A DNA stretch of 64,000 bases. Source: Antitrichia curtipendula. Its lineage: Eukaryota; Streptophyta; Bryopsida; Hypnales; Leucodontaceae. The translations under genes and the position numbers were made by a program. Shown here piece after piece: positions 15,254-27,900 of this stretch. The notes beneath the pieces are model-generated. The model ran no database searches. It saw nothing but the letters and a program-made list of their open reading frames with translations, and was not told the DNA's origin. The DNA lies in the NCBI GenBank assembly GCA_951230915.1, contig OX579641.1, forward strand, positions 21,678,254 through 21,742,253, in the 5' to 3' direction. The stretch's first letter is position 1. Every line of letters starts with the position of its first letter.

Positions 15254-18200
15254 AATGTACAATATATTATTTTATGAAATTGGTGTAATCTATGTTTTAT
15301 CATCAAAAGAAATTCATGTACAAATTTTTGCAAGAACTGTATTTTAATTTTTGGACTTGCTTAATGCATTTTTAATAGCATACAATAGCTAATATAAAAT
15401 AAATTGTATTAGTTACCATATAGACATCAAAGTGCAAAATGTGAAGATGAACAATGCTCAAATTTAATAGGTGTTAAATGTTTACATATGATTTAAATTC
15501 AATGTTTTAAAATTTTCAAGAAAGTCAACCTCCATGGATTGTAATTTTGGCTCTCTACCTTCAAGAGGAAAATTGTTTCTTATGTTTTTAGATTTTTTAG
15601 GAAGTCTTGAATAAAAATATCTCCTTTATGTGCTTCAAATATTGAGTTTTGTACCTTGATTTGCTTCAATCAATTAAAATTTAGAAGCATGCAATATGTG
15701 GAATGAGGGGTGGTAACTCAAATCTAGGATCTCGAATTTAAAGCTTAATGCAAGACAAATTGTTGGGCCAAAATGCATTTATTGCCATAAACACAATTGA
15801 AACTTAATGAGCTTATGACTCCATGTCAATGTCTAAACTATTTTACAATGAACCCTATTACTCTTGCAGCTTTGGCAAAATTTGTAGGGTAAAATATTTG
15901 GAGTCATAGTATTGTCTTATGTAAGGCCTAACAAATTTTGAAATAATCTTTCTTAGAATTTTGAAAACAAAGGTCACATTGTTATGTCATTTGAATGATT
16001 TTTCTTTTATAAGCAAGATTTACAAAGGTCTCTATAATATTTGTATTTTATCTTGCTTTAAACAAGATTTATTTTATTCTTCCAAATTACAAATCCAAAT
16101 AAAACCTTCTATTTCAAGTAATTTTTAATGAACTAATCTTCTTCTTCCTTCTTTTCTTAACCTCTGAAGGACCAAGAAGCCTACTTTGGGCTTTTTGAGA
16201 ACTTGGGTAGGCTCTATTGACTTCATAATTTGAAATAAGTGTATGAATGATTCTTGTCATAATCTATGTGTGAAGCTTTGTTTCATGTCATTCTAATCAA
16301 TATAGCAAAAGTTATAAGTTTAAGAAAAAAATCAATGTCATATTGGGCAACAAAAAATATAATCTAAATAAAAATCAATTTGTTTTTATTTTATTTTATA
16401 GATTGATAATTTGATACCTACTCAAAAAAAATTTGAATCATTGAATTCCAAATAATGAGGTAAAGTTATGAAGAGTTTTATTTTGTAGGCAATGAAGGTA
16501 AAAAACCATATGAAGTCATCTTTTGCTCTTAATTTTGAAAATTATCAAATTAAAAAAAAATAAAGGATATGAATTGCTTACCAGAATATTCTTGCCATTG
16601 GGATGAATAATTCTTAAATTCTTCCACAAGTTATTAGCATATTAGTTATATACTTATATCTTTCATTCAGTAACACCTTCCACTTCACAATTTTTTTTAA
16701 ACAAATATGAAAGTCTTTTTGGTTAATTTTTTTAATATACGTTTTCAACCCATTTTCCATCTTATTGACTAAAATGCACAAGTTGTAGGACATATGTGTA
16801 TTTTTCTAAAAATGTTGAAAGACAAAACTTCACCTTGTGGAAGGACTAGAAAAGTCTACATTTCAAAGTGTAGTCACATAGAACTTGCAATTGGTGGGGG
16901 TATTTTGGCTCTAAAATATTGGAACAATGTACTTGGACAAGTTGACTAAAAGATCATATGGTTGGTTTTGTTAAAAAATAAATATTAATGAAGATTTTGA
17001 CCTTGCTATTGGGTCAAGTATTTTGAAGGAGTTTAGGGCCTCTAAACATGATGGTCCTTTAGGGATGAAGTTCTAATTCTACACGAATCAAAAACTAATA
17101 ACATATTTGCCAGACCATTTGGCAATGTGTAAGAACAAACAACAATATCCAAAATGGTCATATATCCTAGAAAAATTTAGATTAACCCTCAAAGTCTGAA
17201 GTGTTCATTTTGGAGACACTTTAAAGTTTAGTCAAGTTCTTATGGTATCAAATTTTGATATATTTTTTTAAGATTAAAAAAAAATTAGGTTTTTGAGAAT
17301 ATAATTTTTATTTCCATTAGTGTTTGGGAGCAAAAGTTATGCCACCTAATCTTAAAATGGTTGGTGTAAAGTATAAACAACAAGGAAAACCATAAAAAAT
17401 TAAAATTAAAATAATGATTTAATTTTTTTATTTATAATTTTTTCTTTTAGATTATTTCCAAAACTCTCAACTCAATTCTTCAACATTAAAAAATTGAAAT
17501 TCAGTAATATAGAGTGCAAATTTAAGTAAAGAGCATTCAAAGTCTTATAATTAGTTTAGTAAGGTATTCAAAAGACGTTCTCTTTACATTGACCCTAAAT
17601 ACCTTGCAATCTATGAGTTCAAAGTTTTTCTAATTTTTCTCTGCAAATTTTCATACTAGTCCATTGCAAGGTCCTATTTTCAGATATGCAAAAAAATCAT
17701 TAAATTTTTTTTTGCTCTTTGCATTAGAAATGACAATTTTGAGTGATTTTTGAAGAAACAAAGGTCTTAGGAGACTTTAAGGGTTAATATCATGGAGATC
17801 CATTTCCACAGCTCTTGGCTAGAAATTAGTGTTTGAGTGTATCTAAATCTGACTCCATTATCAATACAATTTTGAGCGTTGGCATCAATATCCTTTACAT
17901 CCTATAGCACTGAAAAGTGGTCTCAGAAATGTTTGTAATGTAAATGGTTGAAAATTTATGAAGAATTTGAGATAACCTTGTTAGTGGAGGTTACTATAAT
18001 TTTATAAACAAAATGTCATGAAGAAGACCAACCTTGAAAATCACACTGCAATGGAAGTTATCAGGTCAGTATCATTGGCATTAAATTATCATTGTCAGTA
18101 TCATCAAAAGATTGAAAACTGCCAAAAATTACACTAACCTTTCTAAAATTGGCAATTTTTTTATGATACTTGACAATGATAATTGATTTATTTTTAAATT

Positions 18201-19489
18201 TGTTAGATCAATTATATGCATCATGAACTCTAGTCTTTGGACAAGAAATTGAACCTAAAAACGCATTATACGGTTGTGAAATATAAATTGATTGCATTGC
18301 CCAATTCAACAAATATTTCAAATGCAAAGGCATTAAGATGTAACAATGGTCCATACTACAACATGTACTCTCTTTGCAATGGCTAATGCTATCTTATGCT
18401 CTGTATTCCAAAAAGAAATTCAAATATTGTGAGAACCAACATCATTTGCATGTTTGTCAAACTGTTGATATTTTAAATTCTATAAATGTTAATTTCCTTC
18501 AATTTTTGTGTATAACAATTTGAAATGATGTATACCAGCATCCCAAGGCACAAAAAGTTTTTTTGGAGTTTTAAGAAAAAATTGGCAGAAGAGAAAGTAA
18601 TTCCAAATTAGGTTGAACAAAACTAAGTTTTAGACATGTGTAACTTAGAAATTGATTTTCTTTCAAATCACAACTAATTTTTTTTTCAAACTTCCATAGT
18701 GATAGTGACGTGTAGTATGTCACACACTACAACTTCAATATATCTACTTTTGAACTTTGTCCATTGATGCTTATGGTATGGTTGTTTGAATGAAAACGTT
18801 TTGAATTTGTACTCAGTTTTGTCAGTCACTGTATGTACAATTGTTGAGTGTGGTTTTGAGTATAATGTTTGTAGTTCTGCAATAATTGAGCTCCATTTGC
18901 CCACAACCGGGAAGGCAACATTTCACCCAATGTAAGTGATACAAAGCATATTTTAGTGTTTTGTGACTCTACTATGAATTTATGAATTTCTTGCAAATGC
19001 ATATGGTGGATCAAGGTCATTTCTGAAATGCAAAAGCTCAATCCCATTCTCTTCTACTATTTATGGTTAAAATGTTATATAGTAGATGGCCATCTGTTAT
19101 GAGAAAAACACACATTTTCAAGTGATTCCCACAATAATCCTGTTACCTGTTACCTAAACAGGCCTGGGACCTAAAGTATTATGCTGGTATCCGCATGATG
19201 TCATGCGTCTCTTACATACTATAGTCAAAATCAGCAAATATAGCAGTCAAAAACATACCAATAATACGAGAATTAACACAAATATAATTGGCAAACATTG
19301 AGGTTCGACAAGATACCAGGATCCAACTGGTTTATATATGATCTCATATACTCATCACCAACTGGTAATGCAAAGAAACAATAACTTACACATCCCAACA
19401 CTGGTAGAAAAATTGGTAGTCAGTGAAGGAACAGTAGCACGTATATCCAATCAGTCACTAAACCTCCTCACGATGAGTACAAACCAATG
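15254..19489. other. Long AT-rich intergenic region, degenerate repeats only
   Basis: No coding block, RNA gene or intact element was found. Around 16.1-17.8 kb there are decayed phrases of the family described at 24373-24958, such as GGTCCTTTAGGGATG at 17.05 kb and GACTTTAAGGGTTAA at 17.77 kb, so old copies are probably present but cannot be delimited. Confidence 0.5.
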
Positions 19490-20594
19490 TAGTGTGATTT
19501 ATATACCACAGGGTTGTTATGGTTCTTGGGCTCTGAAAGTCTTGGACCGGAGACGTGGGGGCAGTCCGGATGCCACAACTTTGATGTAACCAGTTGCCTG
19601 GCTAAAGCTGCACAGAAATTGCATTATATGAGCTGAAAGAAGAAGATTGAGCTCATGGAAAACAACAGAAAACTGGAGAAAAGATGTAACTACGGGGAGA
19701 TGTTTACGCAAGAACGACGGGACTTATGAAGATGTGATATTTTGGGGTCTCGGACTTCATGTCAGGTATGTAAGAGGATACAAAAGCCTGCTCCCGTCTC
19801 CTTTAAATGACCCCCGTTACCACTTTGAAATTGATAAGAAATCATCACATAGTGATAAAAATTTCGATCTGAAGAGAGTTCGGCTCTTGTACCCAAACTG
19901 AACTCTCCAGAGCTTCTAGACCAAGCTCGCAATGAAAGCAAACTTCATATTAGTTCAAATGCTTGAAGTGACGCAGATAGTATCCTCTACCTTAGAGAAG
20001 AGGTTCGTTACGATGTTCGCTTGCAGATTCGATTGATCCACAGTACCCAGTGGGGTAAAACTAATAGCAGCATCATGCAGTACTTCAATCTGCGACAGAA
20101 CTGCAGAAGCAGATCCGGGGAGTCCAAGGGCATTCCACTACAAAACACAATAGCAGAGTTCAGCATGTTGACATCAACGAGAAAGCTGAAATAATAGGTT
20201 ACCAATCTTACAGACATCTTCTGCAATGCCATCTCATATCGCAAGAGCAAATTGTGATCATTTTGGATATTCTTGTGAAACTAAGGCAGACAACTTACAT
20301 GCTGAAGCGAAAAGGTTGCCCACTTCGATCCATAGCAATTCAGCTTCTATTTCGGGAGCAGTATACAAAGGCATAAAAAAATCTGCACAAAATTGGTTCC
20401 AAATCTTAATAACCCAATTGGGTCCTGCCTCTTACAAATTCGGAATAGGAAAAGAAAACTTAACAGTTAAACACCTTGTACAACTTAGAAATGCATTGGA
20501 ACTCCCAGGACATGAACTTTGATAGCTTACCAAATGTTTCGGAGTCTCGGGTCGCAAAACAACTGAGTGTGGTCAACTGCAAGTCAGCGATTAT
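19490..20594 (-). pseudogene. Exon-like debris of an unidentified gene
   Basis: Several minus-strand blocks look like coding exons. 20594-20531 (IIADLQLTTLSCFATRDSETF) ends in a G|GTAAGC donor. 20382-20258 contains MPLYTAPEIEAELLWIEVG and NLFASACKLSALVSQEYPK, then a TGA. The same frame goes on as QFALAI, a second TGA at 20234-20236, then DGIAEDV; both stops could be CGA-to-TGA decay. 20137-19991 is a clean 49-codon exon (acceptor TTTTGTAG, donor AAG|GTAGAG) containing LGLPGSASAVLSQIEVLHDA and TPLGTVDQSNLQANIVTN. Near 19590-19515 another block after a TGTGCAG acceptor ends GLPPRLRSKTFRAQEP. I do not recognise the protein. The stops and phase conflicts suggest a decayed gene, or one whose splicing I have not solved. 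Confidence 0.4.
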
Positions 20595-20842
20595 CTCAAA
20601 GCAATTCGAACGCCATGAGGGACAATTGATTGCTCTTCATGAAGGAAGACATGATGAGCGCCTTCGATCCAAAGAATATGATAACAATTAAACAATGGCA
20701 TCCTCTCAATAGAAGGATGCAGAAGAATCAGGAGCAGCGCCCTCAGTAACTGCAGAATCGTTGTGTCGGACTTCTACAAGGATTTAGTGTCTCAAAAAAC
20801 TAATACTATGACCTTAATTGCTTCAGGTTAATATGGTAACAT

Positions 20843-23800
20843 TCAGTCTAAGCTACCCATTGATGCCATCTGGGCCACTACGACACTAACCACCATGAAT
20901 AAGATGTACCAGCCGATCAAGCACTTCCCCCAAAGGCGAGTCAACTGGAATTTTGAAGAAGATACAACAGAAAGGGTCCCGAGCAGGTTTAGGGAGAGAA
21001 ATCCAAAAGCAACCAAGATTCCAGGGTGGTGATCTAATTGGTACCCCACTGGGTAGTCTTTAGCAGTTCGTAAGCATAAAGCTGACCCTAACCCTACTAG
21101 CATGTTGAACATAGGACCTGCAAAACAACCGGCCACCGCCATTGCGGGTTGGCCAACCCTGGCAACAGCCACATCGGCCACGAGATCCCCAATGGAGTTC
21201 CCCCAAGCAAGCACTGTTAATCCCAACAATGCTGGTGACACGCCGAGAATGATACCTAGTGTTACTAGGCATCCAAGGAGCTCCCCGGCTATAACAGATA
21301 TCCAAAACACACTCATGATAAACGCTACAGCTACTGCAAGAAGTTGGCCAGAAGCAGGAGGCCGTTTCACCGCTAGATAATACGCAGCTCCCATGAACCC
21401 TCCCTGCAGCAGCATGAGCACCCATATGGGTAGCCGCAGAGAAGGAGCCAGAAAGACTATGTGGCGATTGAGGGAAACTAAAGACGTGAACATGTAGAGC
21501 ACGAGCAGCGGGCATAGCACCACGTTTGCTGTTCCATAGTTCCTACTCCATTTTGTTGGCTCAATTTCAGGAATTGTGGACTTCAGCAGTACAGATACAG
21601 GCATGTTTAATATCATTATCACCTGCCAGAAACAAGACAATTCTATGAGATCCAAAATCCATCCACGACTATATTATACCCCAAGACTAGATATTTTCGT
21701 GGTATTTGTGATCGCCAGGGCAGTTCTACAAGGAGTCAAGCTACTATTACTTATACAATATAAAAGCATTTACGGTTTATTACAACGTTAATCACTCCAT
21801 GTACGATCCTATGCACAGGACACACCTTCGATTACACACAGGTCAGTGTCTGGCATAGGTTTCCAAAACTGAATGTGCGATTACTAGCTTGATGAGAGAC
21901 AAAGCTGGACGTGAGTGTAATAAGCACACCTCTTCTGATGGGAGGAGTTCGTTCAACCACCTCACGGGGCTCATGAACACGTCCCAACATTTCTTTCCCA
22001 ATGCCTCTTCTGCTTCCGACACCACTTTCACAGGCTCTCCAATTTTAAACGACGAGATATCGACAGTCACGGCATCTTCTTCAGACATGCCTTCAGTGCC
22101 AGAGCCTTTGGAGTCCCCCTTGGTCTCAACAACATCCCCTGTCGGCCCCGAAAAAACAGAATTCACCTCCTTCTTATCAGTGCAAAGCACCACAACGACA
22201 AAGACGACGTAGAAAGAGACCATCCCTACAGCTTGCCAAAGCGCAATCTCGCCTTTCAGATAGATGATAAAGAGAAGCCCCACGGCGCCAAGGTAAAACG
22301 ACACGTCCCGAATGAACGGCGTGGGCTGCAAGGAGAACGGCGCGGCTGCCAGCGCCACTGATCCCACCACAAACGCAGACACAAATGTGCCTGCACTCAG
22401 AATGGCACCCAATCCAATTCTCGAGTTGTCACCACCAATTGCGGCCAGGGAGGCAAAAATGTCGGGAGCTCCGTTTCCGAGAGCCAGGAGCGTCACGCCA
22501 CCCATGCTTGGGGTCATCCCGAGAAGTTCCACTAGCCGACGGACCACGGGCGAGAAGTAATTCTCCGCGGTTTCCGCTAAGATGTAGAAGGCCAGCAAGA
22601 GAATTGCAACAAGGACAGGCACTGAAACCCACTTCGCTCCACCCATTCCACAGAAATGGAGGACAAGGTAGTTCACCATGCTGCGCCCACTGTCATCAGC
22701 GCAATACTTCCGCGCCATTTCACAGCGCACAAGGGGAGATTCGTTTGCCACACTTGCACATTCCCTGCATATTGATAGACTCGCATGTCAGGAATTAGGG
22801 ATTCATGTTGGCTGGTACCTGACCTCTCAGTTCATACCCTTATTTTGCGCATGACATAGCCAGAAACTGAAGACCCTGACGTAAAGGAGTATACTGAGAC
22901 ATTCCGTGTGTCAATTGACATATTCGGACAGTTTCTGCCTAGCAACACCGAGAAGAAAGACAGAGGGATAGTTACCCTGAAAGAAGTGTACGACACTACG
23001 ACGCATACAAGCATTGGACTAGGGACATGTTTCGAACAGCAAAAATAAGGGCAGATTGCTTAATGTACATTCTACTAACAAAATACTCCTTAAACCAAAA
23101 CTCCGGGTGTAAAAGTCATTTGAAACCCTAAACAGCGAACTTTAATTGGTCACTGCATCTCAATACTGAGAATCAAAACATGGGAGATGGATTGAAAAAA
23201 GCGTTAATAGCATGCCAACAACCTTAAATAATTCACAAAAATTTGACCCGAACACGACCAAGAATAATCTCATCACTTACGTGTTGTGAGCTCAATACTT
23301 TGAGTGAGGAGTCGTGTTACAGCTCATTAGAAGCGCATTTTCAATAGCAAACAAACTTTGGTTGCAAATTCCGCACAAAATCTCAATTGAGTGCAATAAT
23401 TGCGTAAGCTACCAGATTGAGTTACCAGAGCCGTTTACACCCAACATTCCGGAATAAATTATCTTCTTCCTATCATTCAAATGAACGGAACCGGTCCTTT
23501 TTTCCGATAAATCAAAAACTCATCTGAAAAACAACGCAAAAAAACAGCAATTCTCAACCAACAAGCGCCTCGTCGATCCAAACCATTTCTTTAACTGAAA
23601 ATCATCTATCAATCGCTTCCTTTCTCGCCGAAACCCTAAATGCTCACCATCTACGGTCAATTGCAGAAATCCAAGCAAAAGGAAACTTACAACCCCATAC
23701 CTGTTTGCATCCTCCTGACTCTCTTCCTTCGCCCCCACATCTTCCAGCAACCCCCGATGCTTGTTGTTCCCCACCCCGTCATGTGCACCCATGTTCTCCA

Positions 23801-23930
23801 CGCTTCCCCACCACGAATGCAAACTCGCCACCAGGAAGAAGAGCACAATGCCGGCGCTCTTGATTTGGAAACGCAATGCACGAGACGATCTGTGGATCTC
23901 TGTTGCCGCCATGGTGCTCACTACTGCCAC
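20843..23930 (-). CDS. CCX: Cation/calcium exchanger (CCX subfamily of the CaCA superfamily)
   Basis: CCX proteins exchange Na+, K+, Ca2+ or Mn2+ across endomembranes or the plasma membrane. Three exons give 614 codons plus stop: 23930-23701 (phase 2 end, G|GTATGG), 22764-21930 (CAG|GGAATG to GAG|GTGTGC) and 21622-20843 (CAG|GTGATA). Exon 1 has an N-terminal hydrophobic segment (SAGIVLFFLVASL). The second exon carries the cysteine-rich lumenal part (C...MARKYCADDSG) and the alpha-1 repeat with GNGAPDIFAS. A hydrophilic central loop rich in Glu/Asp/Ser follows. The third exon carries the alpha-2 repeat with GNSIGDLVAD and ends MASMGSLD. Both alpha motifs keep the acidic ion-binding residues. 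Total length suits CCX. The start used is the first Met (MAVVSTMAAT); a second Met lies six codons on. The donor at 21930 is inferred from protein fit. Confidence 0.88.
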
Positions 23931-24372
23931 CGCAAGGGCAGAAACGCATGGCTGCGGGAGCGAAGCATACGAGGGGAGAATTCCAAAAGCAGTGGAGGCT
24001 GCAATGGAGATGCTTGGGAAAGGGGGCCTTCACGAGAACAGGGAGGAGGTTGAATGATTGCAGGTGGGACGAGAGGGAAATGAACGAGGGAGCTAGATTT
24101 GGATGTTGGAATATTCCAGACGGGAAACACAGGGGAGGGATCGTGGTTCCGGTGCAGTTACAGTTCTTCCCACCCTCGGTGACCGACCTCTGGTAGGAGA
24201 CTCTACTTGTGCCATTTTGTAGCCAACCGGGACCAAACTGGCATGTCTTGTGGGAGTCATCACTGAGGTCAACTGGGACGTCTAGTATCACTCGACAAGA
24301 TTTAGAGCAATATCATTGGCGAAAGATTGGGTTTTGTCCACTTGGGCATTCACACCAAAACGGAGTGCCACT
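23931..24372. promoter_or_regulatory. Upstream region of CCX
   Basis: Bases upstream of the CCX start are GC-richer than average. No TATA box or other motif is clear enough to call. The repeat element at 24373 lies about 440 bp upstream of the start codon. Confidence 0.3.
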
Positions 24373-24958
24373 TAACCCCTAAAGCCCCGTCTGTCTCCTC
24401 GGGGGACAATTTGGGTCCGGGTAGGTTCCTATTGTCTCAATTTGAAGTGAAGTTTTTTGAGATTTTTTGAGGTTGTGTAGCTCTGCAAGAGCTTTGTGGA
24501 TATATAATTTTTGTTTCAATCGGATGCTGGATGAAAAAATTATGGCACAATGAGCAAGAAATAGAGATTGGCGGGCAGTCCAAAAAAAATTACAAAAAGT
24601 CAAAACAATTTTTTTTGAATTTTTTTCCGAAAAGATTATGTTTTTACCTATACGCGAAGCTTTGATTCATTCTATTTGGACTAGGGATGAGAAAGTTATG
24701 GACAATCTTAGTTATTTGGGCAATTTAAGCATCTTCTTGAAAAAAAGCTTTTTGTTCAACTTTGAATGCTACTATCTTCCAATCCGTACGGTCAAATTTG
24801 ATGAAATTTTTACTACATGATCTTAGACAAGTTAAGTACAAGATCCTATGGTTAAATTTCACAAAAAACAAAAAAATTGGTTTCCTTAAGTGAATACAAC
24901 AGAAGTGGTAGTTTTTAGTGGTTTTTGGCAGAAAACACCCTTGGGGCTTTAGGGGTTA
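24373..24958. mobile_element. Non-autonomous TIR element, type copy of a local repeat family
   Basis: The ends are perfect 16-bp inverted repeats: TAACCCCTAAAGCCCC at 24373-24388 and GGGGCTTTAGGGGTTA at 24943-24958. The 586-bp interior has no coding sense. The reverse complement of its right half (about 24750-24950) matches 43905-44140, sharing phrases such as CTAACCATAGGATC, AATTTCATC and CGTACGGATTG. A further copy lies at 53967-54893. No target-site duplication was resolved. Superfamily unknown. Confidence 0.7.
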
Positions 24959-27900
24959 AAGTAACTCTATGTTATCACCTACTCCCGTCAAAGTTCAAGA
25001 TGAAGCCATAGTTGTAGTGGACAAGTTTGGGATCAAGTTTGGAGGTGATTCCAAATTTTGTCCAATGGACAAAACGCATATGTTCAAGAAAAAAAGGAAT
25101 TGTGAAGGAACTTTTATGGAACAATAATGCAACTACAAAGAAGCTTTCACAAATATAATTCCACATGATATCTGGTTCCTAGTGTGAAGCCATACAAAAT
25201 CCATAATGACCTAGCAATTTTTCTTCACACCAAAGTCGATGAAGTAGTGGACTAAAGGTTTCATCTACTACCACTAGAGGTTCCAATATGAACCAAGCTT
25301 CAAAAATGAATTCCAAAGGTCTTCATAGGTACCATTGCCTTTACTCAATTTCACTATCTTTTGAGAAGAGACAAGCACCCCCACCTTGAAAACCAACCCC
25401 TTTTGAAAAATCAGCAATAGTGCGGTTCGAAAAGAAAACAATACCCTTCTAAAAACAATAACTCTAGGTGCGGTACAAATTGACTTGAAAAAGTTGTTAA
25501 TACAGGTACTCTATTTGCTCAAATCATCTAACCACCTTTCAAATTTGCAAGTGAGGGTCACAATAATTGTATTGAAATCCGCCCACGTTGTGAGACGTTG
25601 CCGGAGAAGAAAACAATACCCCCCTCTGAAAAATCATTAATCTAGGTGTTGTGTGATTTGACTTGAAAAAATCATTCTTACAGGTGCTCTATCTATTTGA
25701 ATCATCTACCTACCTTTCAAAATTGCAAATGAGGGTCATAGTAATTGTATTGAAATCTACCCATGTTGTAAGGATGTTGCTAGAGAAGACAATCAATAGC
25801 CGTGACACTATTTAGATCAAATGCGGCAATGTGTGGTAGTGTGAAATTACTATATGTACATGATGAATGAAGCTGGTTTTAATATTCTTTATGAAAAGCT
25901 TGAAACTTGGCAAATTGAAACTTGGCACAACTAAAAATTTTAAAACAGAACATCAACGAAGCTCTTTAAAGAATTCCCCGTGGACAAAATTTGATGACAC
26001 TTGCATTTGAAAACACAAAGAAGTATGATTGACAACTTGCATTTAAAAAGCAACACTTGTACTTTGAAAATGGATGTGTTGGCTACATGTTTATTGTGCT
26101 TTGATTGAAGTAGTGTAATAGGGTGTCTAAAGCGGTGATTGCGGAACTATGAAGAGTAAATTAGAGTCTTGCATTAAATCATTGTTGTTGTGTTTTTTGT
26201 GGAATTGACAAGTTTAATGTCATTTAGGGTTTGTTGCAAGAAGAAAGGAATTGAGGAGGAAGGAAGTAAATTTGGAAATTGAGTGTTTAAATGTAAGAAA
26301 TTAGAAATGATTTTTGTCCAATGGCTACATGCCACGTGTATAAAAATTATTCCCTAAATACCCTACTATTAGGCTTGCACATAGTTTTATACTATCACTA
26401 ACACGTCAAAAGTTTCACAATGTTTCATCTGTATGTGATTAGAAAGGAATAACAATAATAATAATAATGTTGTATTCACGAGAACATTGTGAATGGAGAA
26501 TTTGTTGGATTAGTTTAATGTTGTAGGGACATGGGACATGGAAAGTGAGATCTACCTTTGGGAAGTAAAATCTACCCTTATTGCTTCGTTACAAAGGTAG
26601 ACTTTAATCCCTCACCGCCCCAAGGGACCAAAACTATCTATAGTGAATTTGTTAGAGGTGCCCTATACACCGGAGAAGGAGAAAATTGTAAACTTCTGCA
26701 TCACCTTTTTTTGTTTTTTTCTCCCGACATCGGATACAAATTGCTGAAAATCTAACCGGTGGAATTTTGATTGGAAACATCCTTACACTCCAATAGTAAG
26801 GCCACTTTCAATTTGTTGGGTTACCTTGCAAAGATTCCACCCCAAAATCCCGCATCTTGGTGTTTTTAGTGTCGCTAGCCAAAAGCACCTATGACAGTGT
26901 GTTTGAGTGTGGGCGGTGAGAGGTTAAGGGAGGATCCACATTTTAGGAGTAGCTTTGATTTTTTGTTAGACTAAATACAACCAAAAAAATTCAAGCCCAA
27001 TGTTATAAATAGCATTTTAGATGTCAAAAACTTGCCTCACTTTGCAAACCTACTCTAAATACTTTTACGGACAATAATTTGGATACTCTTCTTGTGCAAC
27101 TATTGAACACTTTTATTTTGAATTTTGAATATTTTTTTTGGTATTTTTTACAAGGCTTGTATGATGCTAGGCCTATTGATGTTCTTCTTGTATACCATTG
27201 GAGTACATTTGAAAGTTTGAAATGTTTACTATTGATATATAAAAGCATATGTAGGATTGCTTCTAAATTGTGGCACAAATAGGATTTTACTATCTTAATT
27301 GCAATCTCTGAGTGCTTCCTCAAAATTAATTTTACTTCTCATCTCAAAATTATAAAACTTGGTACAATCATATTCATGTATTAATGGTCTAAGATATGAA
27401 ATTAAGGAAATTTAGAGGTATTGTGTTCTTTAGCATTGTCTTAATTGAACACAATGGATTTGTAAGAAATAAGCTCTCTATATTGCCATGTTTGCCATTA
27501 AATAAAGTCTTGAACATTGTATATCAATTTTTTTATTAGCATAACAAATATATATATAGTTCCATATTCTATTTCTTTACCTTAATAGGTTACAACAGTT
27601 GGAATTTGAAAAATTAGTTTCATCTTCTAAGATTATTGAAGATTTATTAAATTATAAAATGACCATAAATCCATAATACCTAGCAATTGTAGAATTTTTT
27701 GAAAATTTATTAGTGCAATATTGTTGACAAAAAAATAAATACTTGGATAGATTTGCAATTGTGAAGAATGGAGTGAGCACATTTGTAAATCTTGTTTTTG
27801 TATTTTATCATCCAACTATGGTGTAGGATGTAGATACCTTGTTGCATAGTAAACCACAAAGTCCTTAGAGGAAGAAAAGAAATAGATTTTATCATATTCA

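Noticed and set aside
19647..19901. An 84-codon plus-strand frame
   Set aside because: No family sense. It is antisense to a likely intron of the debris gene at 19490-20594.
21060..22798. Long frames on the plus strand and alternative minus frames across CCX
   Set aside because: They are shadows of the GC-rich CCX exons.
23640..24053. Overlapping frames upstream of and across CCX exon 1
   Set aside because: They are antisense to exon 1 or its flank; no family match.
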